From positions 1 through 64,000 of the forward strand of contig NZ_JABFVK010000097.1 in assembly GCF_013362815.1 (NCBI RefSeq): a stretch of DNA of 64,000 bases. Reading direction: 5' to 3'. Each line of letters opens with the position of its first letter. The stretch's first letter is position 1. The notes under the pieces are model-generated. The model did no database searches. It was given only the letters and a program-made list of their open reading frames with translations, and was not told the origin of the DNA. The position numbers were made by a program, and so were the translations under genes. Shown piece after piece: positions 16,020 through 25,160 of this stretch. This stretch comes from Hamadaea sp. GTDB lineage: Bacteria; Actinomycetota; Actinomycetes; Mycobacteriales; Micromonosporaceae.

Positions 16020-16057
16020 GGCTGGCGGCTTTGCGTCATTTCGTAAAGCCGCCAGCC
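16020..16057 (+). terminator. hairpin terminator after rtcB-prfH
   Basis: Perfect 13-bp arms, GGCTGGCGGCTTT (16020-16032) and AAAGCCGCCAGCC (16045-16057), around a 12-nt loop, 15 nt after the prfH stop. There is no U-tract, as is common in high-GC actinomycetes. Confidence 0.75.
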
Positions 16058-16132
16058 GGAAACGTATCCAGGGCAACCCGCCGCTGCCAGGATCGCTAAC
16101 CAGGATCTGCGCACGCGGAAGGAAACCCCCTC

Positions 16133-19100
16133 ATGCATGTCCATTCCAGACGGACGCGCGGCGTACGCATCGCCGCGGCCGCCACGCTGACCTTGTCAGT
16201 GCTAGCCGTCCCGACGCGTACGGGAGCCGCCGAGAGCCACCCGCTCGTCGGCTCGGCCGGGTCGGCCTCCTCGGCTGCAGCGGCCGCCGGCCGGGAGATC
16301 ACCCTGATCACGGGCGATCGCGCGCTGCTGACCATCGACGCGCAGGGTCATCCGGCCGCCACGCTGATCGCCGGGCCGGCCGCCGCCGACGGCTACGTGA
16401 CCCGGCAGTTCCGCGGCGACCTCTACGTCATCCCCGCCCAGGCGATGCCGCTGATCAGCCAGGGCAAGCTGGACGAGGAGCTGTTCAACGTCACCGCGCT
16501 GGCCCGCCAGGGTTACGACGACGCGGCGACCGGCCAGCTGCCCCTGCTCGCCACCTACGCCGGCCAGGTCGCGCGTACGCGGGAAGCACCGAAGCCGCTC
16601 GACGGCACCAGCGTCGCCGCGACGCTGCCGATCGCCGACGCCGTCGCGCTGACCGCCGCGAAGGAGAAGACCGCCGAGCTGTGGCGGGATCTGACCGACG
16701 GCGAGGGGCCGGAGATCGGCAAGCTGTGGCTGGACGGCAAGGTCACCGCCGACATGGCCGAGAGCAACGCGCAGATCCACTCCGCACAGGCGTGGGCGGC
16801 CGGGTTCGACGGCGCGGGCGTGACCGTCGCGGTGCTCGACAGCGGATACGACGCCACCCATCCCGACCTCGCCGGGCAGGTGGTGAACGCCAAGAACTTC
16901 ACCACCGAGAGCGGCGGAGCCGTCGACCGCAACGGCCACGGCACCCACGTCGCCTCCACCATCGCGGGGACCGGCGCGGCGTCGGGCGGGACGGAGAAAG
17001 GCGTCGCACCCGGTGCGAAACTGCTCGTCGGCAAGGTGCTCAACTACGCCGGCAGCGGGCAGGACTCCTGGATCATCGCCGGCATGCAGTGGGCGGTCGA
17101 CTCCGGGGCCGACGTCGTCAGCATGAGCCTCGGCAGCAGCAGCCCCTCCGACTGCACCGATCCGATGGGGGTGGCCGCACAGAAGCTGACCGAGCAGAGC
17201 AAGACGCTCTTCGTCGTCGCGGCCGCCAACGCCGGGCCGGCGCTGCAGACCATCAGCGCGCCCGGCTGTGCTCCCGGCGTACTGACGGTCGGCGCGGTCG
17301 ACTCAGCCGGGGGGACGGCCTGGTTCTCCAGCCGGGGCCCGGTCATCGGCCGGCACACGGTCAAGCCGGAGATCGCCGGGCCGGGCGTGGGCATCGTCGC
17401 CGCCGCGCTGAACACCGGCGGCTACATCGCGATGTCCGGCACCTCGATGGCGACCCCGCACGTCGCCGCCGTGGCCGCCCTGCTCAAGCAGCGGCACCCC
17501 GACTGGACGGCGCAGCAACGCAAGACGGCGCTGATCTCGGCCGCCACGCCCAGCACCACCGCTACGGTGTACGAACAGGGCAGCGGTCTGCTCGACGCGT
17601 ACAAGCCGCTGACGGCGACGGTTTTCGGGCCGGGGACGGCGTATGCCGGCTCGTTCAGCTGGCCGCATCTGCATCAGGACCCCGTCACGACGCCGGTCAC
17701 CCTCACCAACACGGGGGACAAGGCGGTCACCTTCGACCTCGCCATCGTCGGCGCGACCGGTGAGGACGGCACCGCTTTGGCGAACAAGACCCTGACCGTC
17801 GGTGCCTCCAAGGTCACGGTGCCCGCCCAGGGAACCGCCACGGTGCCGGTCGTCTTCGACCCCGCGAAGAACCAGACGGCTGCGGCGTACGGAAACGTCG
17901 GCGGACGCCTGGTCGCCACCGCCGCCGACGGAGCCACCGTCACGACGGCGGTCGGGGCGTACCTGGAGCCGCACTACGTCTCGGTGAACCTGCACGTGCT
18001 CGACCGCCGTGGCCAAGCTCCGGCGTCACCGTCGTTCGTGGACGTCGTCGACGCCGACCGGCTCACCGCGCAGCGGTTCACCGTGTTCACCACAGACCCG
18101 GTGCTCCGCCTGCGGGAAGGCAGCTACTCGATCACCGCAGTGATCGCCAGCCGGGACGAGGGCACCACCGGCGCAGCCGGGCTGGTCAAGTCGATCAGCT
18201 TCCTCGGCGATCCCGACCTGCGGATCAACAACGACGACGTCGACCACACCATCACTTACGACGCGCGGGACGCCGTCCGTCAGGAGGTCCGGGGCAACCG
18301 GCCGCTGGAGGCGCAGTCCACGGCGGTGGAGTTCGTCCGTGACTGGGACGGCGTCTACCTGGCCGCGGGCATGGTCGGCGGCAGCTCGGTCGACGACGTC
18401 TACATCGGACGGACGAAGCCCGTGATCAACGGCGACTTCACCGTCGGCACCTTCTACCGCATGTACGCGCCGGAGCTGGCGCTGCGGACCACCGGTGGGC
18501 TCACACTCGGCGCGGAGTACATCGCCACCCCGACCTTCGGCCCGCTCATGCCGGTGAAGTTCGACGGCAACGGGCAAGCCGACGTCGTCGCGGCCGGCAC
18601 CGGCACGGCGGCTGAGCTCGCCGCGGCCGGAGTCAGCGGCAAGGTGGCGTTCGTCGTCGGCGCGGGAAACATCGGCACGGTGCTGACCGCGGCGGCAGCC
18701 GCGGGTGCGAAGGCGGTGGTATTCGGGCAGGCCGCGGCAGGCCGGTGGACCGGCGTGGCGACCGTCGCCACCACGGTCCCCGGAGTCACGGTCAGTGGGG
18801 CGGACACCACCGCGTTGCAGGCCGCACTGGCGGCGGGTCCGGTGACCCTGGCCTGGCAGGGCACGGCCGCCAGCCCGTACGTCTACAACCTGGCCTTCAC
18901 CGACACCAAGAAGACCCAGCCCGACGTCACGAAGTGGGTCCGCGACGACGACCTGGCCAGCGTCACGGAGAACTTCTACGCCCAGCGCACCGACCGGCCG
19001 CTGATCGACTTCGTCCGCGCGTACTGGGACGGGTTCCCCGTGACGATCACGTCCAGCCAGCAGAAGTTCGCCGCGCCGTTCACGCGGACGGCGTACTTCA

Positions 19101-19912
19101 CGGCGGGACGCCAGTGGCAGTCGCTGGTGGGCGGGGCAGGCGTCTTCTCCGAGGTCATGCTGGACGTGCCCCGCACGTACGCGGCCGGCTCGGCGCGTAC
19201 CGCCGACTGGTACAAGGCTCCGGTGCGGTCCACCGGCACTCGGCGGGCCGACTGGTCGCCCGAGCACATCGGCGAGCGGCAGGAAGGGCTGATCGGCATG
19301 GCGATGCTGCCGTTCGGCGACAGCGATCCCGACCACTGGAGCGGCGGCGGGTCCTTCGGCGACGGGGGCAACGCCGAGCTGCTTCGCGACGGCGTCAGCC
19401 TCGGCAAGTCGGCGTGGCCGTCCGGGCTGTGGGACGTGCCCGACGCCGACGGCGCGTACGAGCTGAAGGTCTCGACGGGCCGGTTCAGCACGAACCCCGT
19501 CTGGTACCCGGGCTGGAACATGTTCCGGCGGACGGACACGTCGTTCCGGTTCCGCTCGGCCCGGCCGTCCGACGCCGGCCTGTACGCGCTGCCGCTGCTG
19601 GTCCCGACCTACGACATCCCGGCCGACCAGCGCAGCCTGACCCCGGCGAGGGCCGGATTCCAGCTGGGCTTCGGTGCGACCGGGCAGCGGGACTACGACG
19701 CGGGCACGATCGTCGCCGCGAAGGCCTGGGTCTCGGTCGACGACGGCACGACCTGGACGGAAGTCCCGGTGGCCCGGTCGGGTGCCGGCTTCACCGCGAC
19801 GGTCGACCAGTCGGCTGGGGCGGGCAAGTACGTCTCGCTGCGGGTCGATCTGACCGACGAGCATGGCAACGGCGTCCAGCAGACGATCATCCGGGCGTAC
19901 GGCGTGCAGTAG
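16133..19912 (+). CDS. secreted S8 (subtilisin-like) serine protease
   Basis: A 1,259-residue exported protease. A Sec signal (RRTRGVRIAAAATLTLSVLA, cleavage near TGAAES) is followed by a ~200-residue propeptide, then the S8 domain: Asp236 in VAVLDSGYDATHPDL, His269 in NGHGTHVAS, AAANAGP oxyanion region and Ser438 in SGTSMATPHVA. After the catalytic domain come beta-rich modules; VGGSSVDDVYIGRTK and the AAGVSGKVAFVVGAGN region near residues 820-900 look like a PA-type insert. It is about three times the size of a simple subtilisin. No membrane anchor. It is flanked by hairpins and is monocistronic; ATG 16133 has GGAAGGAAA upstream. Confidence 0.93.
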   Translation: MHVHSRRTRGVRIAAAATLTLSVLAVPTRTGAAESHPLVGSAGSASSAAAAAGREITLITGDRALLTIDAQGHPAATLIAGPAAADGYVTRQFRGDLYVIPAQAMPLISQGKLDEELFNVTALARQGYDDAATGQLPLLATYAGQVARTREAPKPLDGTSVAATLPIADAVALTAAKEKTAELWRDLTDGEGPEIGKLWLDGKVTADMAESNAQIHSAQAWAAGFDGAGVTVAVLDSGYDATHPDLAGQVVNAKNFTTESGGAVDRNGHGTHVASTIAGTGAASGGTEKGVAPGAKLLVGKVLNYAGSGQDSWIIAGMQWAVDSGADVVSMSLGSSSPSDCTDPMGVAAQKLTEQSKTLFVVAAANAGPALQTISAPGCAPGVLTVGAVDSAGGTAWFSSRGPVIGRHTVKPEIAGPGVGIVAAALNTGGYIAMSGTSMATPHVAAVAALLKQRHPDWTAQQRKTALISAATPSTTATVYEQGSGLLDAYKPLTATVFGPGTAYAGSFSWPHLHQDPVTTPVTLTNTGDKAVTFDLAIVGATGEDGTALANKTLTVGASKVTVPAQGTATVPVVFDPAKNQTAAAYGNVGGRLVATAADGATVTTAVGAYLEPHYVSVNLHVLDRRGQAPASPSFVDVVDADRLTAQRFTVFTTDPVLRLREGSYSITAVIASRDEGTTGAAGLVKSISFLGDPDLRINNDDVDHTITYDARDAVRQEVRGNRPLEAQSTAVEFVRDWDGVYLAAGMVGGSSVDDVYIGRTKPVINGDFTVGTFYRMYAPELALRTTGGLTLGAEYIATPTFGPLMPVKFDGNGQADVVAAGTGTAAELAAAGVSGKVAFVVGAGNIGTVLTAAAAAGAKAVVFGQAAAGRWTGVATVATTVPGVTVSGADTTALQAALAAGPVTLAWQGTAASPYVYNLAFTDTKKTQPDVTKWVRDDDLASVTENFYAQRTDRPLIDFVRAYWDGFPVTITSSQQKFAAPFTRTAYFTAGRQWQSLVGGAGVFSEVMLDVPRTYAAGSARTADWYKAPVRSTGTRRADWSPEHIGERQEGLIGMAMLPFGDSDPDHWSGGGSFGDGGNAELLRDGVSLGKSAWPSGLWDVPDADGAYELKVSTGRFSTNPVWYPGWNMFRRTDTSFRFRSARPSDAGLYALPLLVPTYDIPADQRSLTPARAGFQLGFGATGQRDYDAGTIVAAKAWVSVDDGTTWTEVPVARSGAGFTATVDQSAGAGKYVSLRVDLTDEHGNGVQQTIIRAYGVQ

Positions 19913-19922
19913 TCACTCTATA

Positions 19923-19954
19923 TGGACGCCGGGGTGCTCGCGCCCCGGCGTCCA
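19923..19954. terminator. bidirectional hairpin terminator
   Basis: Perfect 12-bp arms TGGACGCCGGGG (19923-19934) and CCCCGGCGTCCA (19943-19954), 8-nt loop, between the convergent protease and synthase genes. It can serve both transcripts. Confidence 0.75.
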
Positions 19955-19975
19955 CGCGTTTCACGTCTGGTCGGT

Positions 19976-21037
19976 TCAGATGAGGTCCCAGCTCAGTGGG
20001 GTGCCCTTGGCGGCGTCGCGGGTGAAGGTGCGGCCGAGGACTTTGTCGATCTCGATCGGGGGCAGGCCGTTGGCGGGCCGGATCGAGCGCACGTTGGCCG
20101 GGGTGACCGGGTCACCGGCCTGGACGTCTTCGACCACGTACAGCGAACGGCGGAACCGCAGGCCTTCCTTCTCCGACTCGGTCGGGCCGATGTGCGTACT
20201 GCCCAGGGCGAGCCAGGCACGTTCGGACTCGTCGACCAGGGCACGCATCTCGGCCGGGGTCATCGAGAACGCCGAGTCGACCCCGCCGTCCTCCCGGGCC
20301 AGGGTGATGTGCTTTTCGATCACGGTCGCCCCGAACGCCACACTGGCGATCGGCACCCCGATGCTGAGCGTGTGATCCGACAGACCGACCTGTACGCCGA
20401 AGGCCTCGGCCAGGATCGGGATGCGCCGCAGGTTGGAGTCTTGCGGCGGCGACGGATACGACGCGGTGCAGGCCAGCAGCACGATCTGGGTCGCACCCGC
20501 ACCACGGGCGGTGTCCAGCGCGGCGGCGATGTCGGCGACGCTGGCCATCCCAGTGGAGATGATCAACGGTTTGCCGGTCTGCGCGGCGAGCCGGATCAGC
20601 GGCAGGTCCACCAGCTCCGACGAAGCGATCTTGTACGCCGGTGCGCCCAACGACTCCAGCAGCTCGATCGCGGTCGGGTCGAACGGGGCCGAGAACACGG
20701 TCAGCCCGTGCGACGCGGCCCGCTGGAAGATCGGCTGGTGCCACTCGAACGGCGTGTGCGCCTTCTGGAACAGCTGATACAGCGACTCGCCGCCCCACAG
20801 GTCGTGCCCGGCCGAGATCCGGAACTCCGGGGTGTCCACGTCGATCGTGATCGTGTCCGGGGTGTAGGTCTGCAACTTCAACGCATGCGCACCGGACTCG
20901 GCGACCGCGTCGACGATCTGCAACGCCCGCTCCAGGGAACCGTTGTGGTTACCCGACATCTCGGCGATGACGAACGGCCGATGCCCCGGCCCGACCGGCT
21001 GCTCACCGATCCTGATCTCATCCTTGATCGAAGTCAT
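19976..21037 (-). CDS. pseudaminic/sialic acid synthase family protein
   Basis: A 353-residue NeuB/PseI-type enzyme that condenses a modified hexose with phosphoenolpyruvate to a nonulosonic acid. Seen: FVIAEMSGNHNGSLERAL, KLQTYTPDTITID, KIASSELVDLPLI, STGMASVADI, LLACTASYPSPPQDSNL, GLSDHTLS and a C-terminal antifreeze-like SAF domain (PANVRSIRPANGLPPIEI, LGRTF). TYTPDTITID and the spacing look more like PseI than NeuB. ATG 21037 is preferred over an upstream in-frame ATG, as it starts just before the barrel. No other nonulosonate gene lies in the window, so the pathway must be elsewhere or absent. Confidence 0.85.
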   Translation of the reverse strand: MTSIKDEIRIGEQPVGPGHRPFVIAEMSGNHNGSLERALQIVDAVAESGAHALKLQTYTPDTITIDVDTPEFRISAGHDLWGGESLYQLFQKAHTPFEWHQPIFQRAASHGLTVFSAPFDPTAIELLESLGAPAYKIASSELVDLPLIRLAAQTGKPLIISTGMASVADIAAALDTARGAGATQIVLLACTASYPSPPQDSNLRRIPILAEAFGVQVGLSDHTLSIGVPIASVAFGATVIEKHITLAREDGGVDSAFSMTPAEMRALVDESERAWLALGSTHIGPTESEKEGLRFRRSLYVVEDVQAGDPVTPANVRSIRPANGLPPIEIDKVLGRTFTRDAAKGTPLSWDLI

Positions 21038-21107
21038 GACCCGAGTCTGCGGCGTACGCCCGGGCGGGGTCCAAGACATGAGCGCGCCGCAGTGACAGGA
21101 TCTGGTT

Positions 21108-22031
21108 ATGAATCCAGGTCAGGGGGCATCCGTCGCCGACGACATCGACCTGCGGCTGCTGCGCTACTTCCTCGTCCTCGCCGAGGAGCTGCACTTCACG
21201 CGGGCCGCTCAGCGGCTGTTCGTGTCCCAGCCGGCACTGAGCAACCAGGTCCGCCGCCTGGAGCGATACGCCGGAAGCCGCCTCTTCGACCGCACCACCC
21301 GCGGCGTCGAGCTGACCCCGGCCGGGCAGGCGTTCCACCCGTACGCCGAACGGGCGGTCGCCGCGCTCCGGGCGGGTATCGCCGCGATGGGGGAGGACGC
21401 GGCGATCCGCGTCGACGTGCTGGACGCCGAACTCGCCACGCCGCGCGCGGTGCTCAGCCGGTTGCGCCGGGCGCAGCCGCAGGCCCGAGTCGTCGTCGGC
21501 GCGGAGGGCAGCGTCAGCCAGCGCCGCCGCATCCTCGCGGGCGACCTCGACGCGGGTTTCTGCGGACTAGGCGCAGTGAATCCGGATCTCGCGTACGAGG
21601 TCGTGCGCCGGGAACCGGTCGACCTCATCCTGCCGGCCGGGCATCGGCTCGCCCGGCGTCGCCGGATTCCGTTCGGCGACCTTGCTGGGGAGACGTTCTA
21701 CCTGCCCAACGAAGGGCTGGCCCCAGAGTGGAACGCGTTCGTCGTGGATGCGTGCCACCGGGCCGGCTTCGACCCCGTCCGGTACGCGGTAAGCACCGCG
21801 ACGGCGACGGCTGCGCTCGACCTCGTCGCCGAGGGCGTCTGCGTGACCCTGAGCCTGCGCTCGACGCCGCATCCGGCCGGCACCGCCCGGCGAAGACTGG
21901 AACCGGAGCTCACCGGCGATCGGGCGTACGCCTGGGTGCTGGTCTGGCATCCCGACCGGGCCGACGCCGAACCCGTACGCCTGCTCCGGCAGGCGGTGGC
22001 CGACGCGCGTCACGACGAGAGCTGGGAGTGA
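21108..22031 (+). CDS. LysR family transcriptional regulator
   Basis: A 307-residue regulator: N-terminal winged HTH IDLRLLRYFLVLAEELHFTRAAQRLFVSQPALSNQVRRLE (read in parts), then a periplasmic-binding-like effector domain (VRREPVDLILPAGHRLARR). It is divergent from the synthase gene with a 70-nt gap and lies 30 nt before the VOC gene on the same strand. LysR proteins often control a divergent neighbour, so the synthase is a possible target. Confidence 0.9.
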   Translation: MNPGQGASVADDIDLRLLRYFLVLAEELHFTRAAQRLFVSQPALSNQVRRLERYAGSRLFDRTTRGVELTPAGQAFHPYAERAVAALRAGIAAMGEDAAIRVDVLDAELATPRAVLSRLRRAQPQARVVVGAEGSVSQRRRILAGDLDAGFCGLGAVNPDLAYEVVRREPVDLILPAGHRLARRRRIPFGDLAGETFYLPNEGLAPEWNAFVVDACHRAGFDPVRYAVSTATATAALDLVAEGVCVTLSLRSTPHPAGTARRRLEPELTGDRAYAWVLVWHPDRADAEPVRLLRQAVADARHDESWE

Positions 22032-22061
22032 CTGTCACAGCCCGCGGCTAGGGTTCGCGGA

Positions 22062-22457
22062 ATGGCGATTGTGACCCTGCGTACGGTCAATCTCGACTGT
22101 TCCGACGCTCACGCGATGGCCCGGTTCTACGGCGGCCTGCTCGGCTGGGAGCCCACCTACACCGAACCGGACTGGGTGCTCATGCGTGATCCGGGCGGCG
22201 CGACCGGCCTGTCGTTCCAGCGGACGCCGGACTTCGTCCAGCCGACTTGGCCCGAGCAGCCCGACCGGCAACAGAAGATGATCCACCTCGATCTCAAGGT
22301 GGAACCGGCCGACGGGCAGGACGAGCAGGCGGCGCTGGCCGAGGCGGTCGCGCTGGCGCTCTCCCTCGGCGGGACGCTCGCCGAGCCGCAGGACCGCGCG
22401 GACCTCCGGGTCGTGCTCGATCCGTCCGGGCATCCGCTGTGCCTGTTCCTAGTGTGA
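22062..22457 (+). CDS. VOC (glyoxalase/bleomycin-resistance) family protein
   Basis: A 131-residue VOC protein with two beta-alpha-beta-beta-beta modules: LRTVNLDCSDAHAMARFYGGLLGW and, in the second half, MIHLDLKVEP and VVLDPSGHPLCLFLV. Metal-ligand positions His (MIHLD) and a late Glu/His are only partly obvious. It may be a resistance or isomerase protein; the substrate is unknown. It follows the LysR gene by 30 nt. Confidence 0.85.
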   Translation: MAIVTLRTVNLDCSDAHAMARFYGGLLGWEPTYTEPDWVLMRDPGGATGLSFQRTPDFVQPTWPEQPDRQQKMIHLDLKVEPADGQDEQAALAEAVALALSLGGTLAEPQDRADLRVVLDPSGHPLCLFLV

Positions 22458-22486
22458 ATACGCCGAGTGATTCTGAAGGGGATCAG

Positions 22487-23044
22487 ATGATCGACTTCGC
22501 GCCGCAGACTGCGAGCGGCAAAGTGCTGTGGCACTTCACCATGTCGCTGGACGGCTTCGTGGCCGGGCCGAACCACGAGATGGACTGGATGTTCGGCGCG
22601 ACTATCCGGCCCGGACTGATCGACGAGTACGTGCAGACGACGGGCGCGATCCTGGCCGGCCGGGACGGCTGGGAGGTCATCAACAAGGCGCGCCCATACG
22701 GCGGGGATTGGGAAGGGTCGTTGTTCGTGCTCACCCACCACCCCGAGGACGCGACGCCCACTCCCGGCGTCACATTCCTCAGCTGTGACGTCGCCGAAGC
22801 CGCCCGGATCGGACTCGAGGCCGCCAAGGGCAAGAACCTCGAGGTGTTCTCGCCGACCATCGGTCGTCAGCTGCTGGAACTGGGCCTGATCGACGAAATC
22901 GATCTGCACATCGCGCCGGTGCTGCTCGGTTCAGGCAAACGTCTCTACGACAACCCCGGCGGCCCGACGATCCGGCTCGGGCGCGCCGGCGCCGGCGATC
23001 CCGCCGCCGTCCTCAACGTGCGGTACCACCCGATCACCGGGTGA
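22487..23044 (+). CDS. dihydrofolate reductase / RibD-C family protein
   Basis: A 185-residue protein: LWHFTMSLDGFVAGPNHEMDWMF opening (in parts), a GRDGWEVIN segment, LFVLTHHPED and a C-terminal IDEIDLHIAPVLLGSGKRLYDN, all typical of the RibD-C/DHFR-like superfamily that binds NADPH. The true folate-site residues of DHFR are not apparent, so it is more likely a small stress- or secondary-metabolism reductase. ATG 22487 has GAAGGGGA upstream. It follows the VOC gene with a 29-nt gap. Confidence 0.85.
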   Translation: MIDFAPQTASGKVLWHFTMSLDGFVAGPNHEMDWMFGATIRPGLIDEYVQTTGAILAGRDGWEVINKARPYGGDWEGSLFVLTHHPEDATPTPGVTFLSCDVAEAARIGLEAAKGKNLEVFSPTIGRQLLELGLIDEIDLHIAPVLLGSGKRLYDNPGGPTIRLGRAGAGDPAAVLNVRYHPITG

Positions 23045-23277
23045 CGCCGCCTTCCGACAGTCTTGGCGCTGACTTCTTTCATGATCGTCGGATGCCGACG
23101 ATCAGTGCACGATTCGGCCCACGATTGTCGGAAGCCGACGATCATGCCGGCGCGGACCGCCAAGAATGTCGGCTTCCGACGATCATCGCGACTGTGAGCG
23201 GACGAAGCTGAGGCCGAAAGCCCCCGCGCCCAAACGCTGGCCGCGCCGAAGTGGGCTTCTCACGCTGTGAACGCGCC
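23045..23277. repeat. intergenic gap holding a 119-bp palindromic element
   Basis: No gene is supported. The segment 23054-23172 has 15-bp inverted ends (CCGACAGTCTTGGCG and CGCCAAGAATGTCGG, 14/15 complementary) and contains small hairpins with arms around CCGACGATCA at 23082-23104 (perfect 10-bp arms, ATG loop), 23123-23143 and 23167-23183. This resembles a miniature non-autonomous mobile element. The rest (23173-23277) shows nothing. Confidence 0.65.
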
Positions 23278-23315
23278 GTAGACAGTGTCTATGCCGCGTG
23301 GTAGACACTGTCTAC
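23278..23315. promoter_or_regulatory. double palindrome, TetR-type operator
   Basis: GTAGACAGTGTCTA (23278-23291) and TAGACACTGTCTAC (23302-23315) are exact reverse complements, and each is itself palindromic (TAGACA-S-TGTCTA). They lie 28 nt before the ketoacyl synthase start. This layout is typical of TetR-family operators, but no TetR gene is adjacent. Confidence 0.7.
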
Positions 23316-23342
23316 AGACAGCGATCATGGAAGGTGACGGCG

Positions 23343-24278
23343 ATGCGCGGTTCCCGAGTCGTCTCAGCGGGCCACTTCCAGCCCGCGAAGGTCCTCACCA
23401 ACGACGACCTCGCTCAGCTGGTCGAGACCAACGACGAGTGGATTCGGAGCCGGGTCGGCATCCGCGAACGCCGGATCGGCGGGCCGGACGAGCCGCTCGA
23501 CCTGCTCGCGGCCGAGGCCGCCGCCGACGCGCTGCGCCAGGGTGGTGTCGATCCGGCGGACGTCGACCTCGTGATCGTCGCGACCTGCACCGCGCTCGAC
23601 CGCAGCCCGAACATCGCCGCGCGAGTGGCCCGGCGGCTCGGGCTCGGCTCTCCGGCCGTCATGGATGTCAACGTCGCCTGTTCCGGGTTCGGCCACGCGC
23701 TGGCCACTGCAGATGCGCTCGTCCGAGTGGGATCGGCGTCGACTGCGGTGGTGATCGGGGCGGAGCGGCTTTCGGACTTCACCGACTGGACCGACCGGAC
23801 GACGTGCGTACTGGTCGGCGATGGTGCGGGCGCGGTCGTGATCACGGCGAGCGACGAGCCCGCGATCAGCCCGGTCGTCTGGGGATCGTTCCCGGAGATG
23901 GGCGACGCCGTCGTCATCGAGGGGGATCAGAAGTTCAGCCAGGCCGGGCAGAAGGTATACCGCTGGGCGGTCACCACGCTGCCCGACATCGCCCGCGAAA
24001 TCTGCGTCGCGGCCGAGATCAGCCCGGAGGACCTCGGCGGCGTCGTGCTGCACCAGGCCAACCTCCGGATCATCGAGCCGGTCGCGCAGCGTATCGGCGC
24101 GCCCAAGGCGATCGTCGCCCGGGACGTCACCGAATCGGGCAACACCTCGGCCGCCAGCATCCCGATCGCGCTCTCCAAACTGCTGCGCCGCGGCGAACTC
24201 ACCCCCGGCTCGCCGGTGCTGCTACTCGGCTTCGGCGGTGGTTTGGCGTACGCGGGACAGGTGATCCGCTGTCCGTGA
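23343..24278 (+). CDS. beta-ketoacyl-ACP synthase III family protein
   Basis: A 311-residue thiolase-fold enzyme with the full KAS III triad: Cys113 in VNVACSGF, His237 in VLHQANLRI and Asn267 in TESGNTSAAS, plus the final LLGFGGGLAYAG. It would start a fatty-acyl or polyketide-like chain from an acyl-CoA and malonyl-ACP. No acyl carrier protein, fabD or fabF lies nearby, so it is not the housekeeping fab locus. ATG 23343 with GGAAGG upstream is preferred; the gene sits directly behind the double palindrome at 23278-23315. Confidence 0.92.
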   Translation: MRGSRVVSAGHFQPAKVLTNDDLAQLVETNDEWIRSRVGIRERRIGGPDEPLDLLAAEAAADALRQGGVDPADVDLVIVATCTALDRSPNIAARVARRLGLGSPAVMDVNVACSGFGHALATADALVRVGSASTAVVIGAERLSDFTDWTDRTTCVLVGDGAGAVVITASDEPAISPVVWGSFPEMGDAVVIEGDQKFSQAGQKVYRWAVTTLPDIAREICVAAEISPEDLGGVVLHQANLRIIEPVAQRIGAPKAIVARDVTESGNTSAASIPIALSKLLRRGELTPGSPVLLLGFGGGLAYAGQVIRCP

Positions 24279-24317
24279 CGAGTGGCCGGGAGTGCAGCCC
24301 GGGTAACGTGACGCCGG

Positions 24318-25160
24318 ATGAACACCTATCGCACGCATGACGACGCCGACCTGCACTACGACCGGCTGGGCGCCGGAGACGGTGAGCCGATCGTCGTCCT
24401 GGCCGGTGGCGCAGCCGCTCATCCGTCCTACTTGGACGATCTCGCCGGGCTGTCCGGCGTACGCTCGCTGGTCGTTCCGCAGCTGCGCGGGGTCGGTGAC
24501 TCACCGTTGCCCGCCGATCCCGAGGTCGCCTCGTTCTGGCGGCAGGCCGAAGACGTCGACCGCCTCCGGCGGCATCTCGGACTCGACCGTGTCGTCCTCC
24601 TCGGCCACTCCGCCGGTACGCGGCTAGCCATCTCCTACGCCGCCCAGTTCCCGGCGTACGTGGGCGGACTGGTGCTGGTCACGCCACCGACCGGGTACCT
24701 GATCCCGGGCGGGCCCGGGGTCGACCAAGTGACGGAGGCCCGGCGCGGCGACCCCGACTTCGACGCGGCGTACGCGGCCTGGCAGACCGGTCCCGAACAG
24801 CACGACGAGGAAGGACTCACCGCCTGGTACGCCCGCGTCGCGCCGGTGTCGTACGCGAAATGGGGTCCGGCCGAGCAGGAGCACGCGCGCAAGTTCCACT
24901 ACAGGTACGCAGCCAACCGGGCGTACTTCAGTGTCGAGCCGCCCGAAGATCTCGCCGGGCGACTGCGGGCCGTCGAAGCTCCGGTGCTCGTCGTCGCGGG
25001 AGCACAGGACACGGGGGTCGGCGTCGGCCCGGTGACCGAGCTGGCCCGGCTGTTCCCGGCCGGGGAGATCGCCGTGATCGACGGCAGCGGGCACTTCCCC
25101 TGGTTCGAGCAGCCCGCCGCATTCCGTTCCATAGTGGACACATTCCTGGCCCGGCGGTGA
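24318..25160 (+). CDS. alpha/beta hydrolase (proline iminopeptidase-like)
   Basis: A 280-residue hydrolase: VVLAGGAAAHPSYL (oxyanion region), nucleophile LLGHSAGTRL (Ser near residue 97), acid VVAGAQDTGVG and histidine DGSGHFPWFEQP. The order and spacing fit the S33 peptidase-like branch. It lies 39 nt after the KAS III gene on the same strand and may share its transcript. A 17-bp tandem repeat begins at its stop codon. Confidence 0.87.
   Translation: MNTYRTHDDADLHYDRLGAGDGEPIVVLAGGAAAHPSYLDDLAGLSGVRSLVVPQLRGVGDSPLPADPEVASFWRQAEDVDRLRRHLGLDRVVLLGHSAGTRLAISYAAQFPAYVGGLVLVTPPTGYLIPGGPGVDQVTEARRGDPDFDAAYAAWQTGPEQHDEEGLTAWYARVAPVSYAKWGPAEQEHARKFHYRYAANRAYFSVEPPEDLAGRLRAVEAPVLVVAGAQDTGVGVGPVTELARLFPAGEIAVIDGSGHFPWFEQPAAFRSIVDTFLARR

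Noticed and set aside
18026-19864. A 612-codon open frame on the minus strand opposite the protease gene
   Set aside because: It has no domain, is Arg/Gly/Pro-rich and mirrors the G/C-rich third positions of the real gene; similar long shadows lie opposite most genes here.
19976-21037. Surface glycan biosynthesis island
   Set aside because: Only the synthase is present; flanking genes are a protease and a LysR regulator.
23054-23186. Possible CRISPR-like array of short repeats
   Set aside because: Units are palindromic, unevenly spaced and only three; no spacers of constant length and no cas genes.
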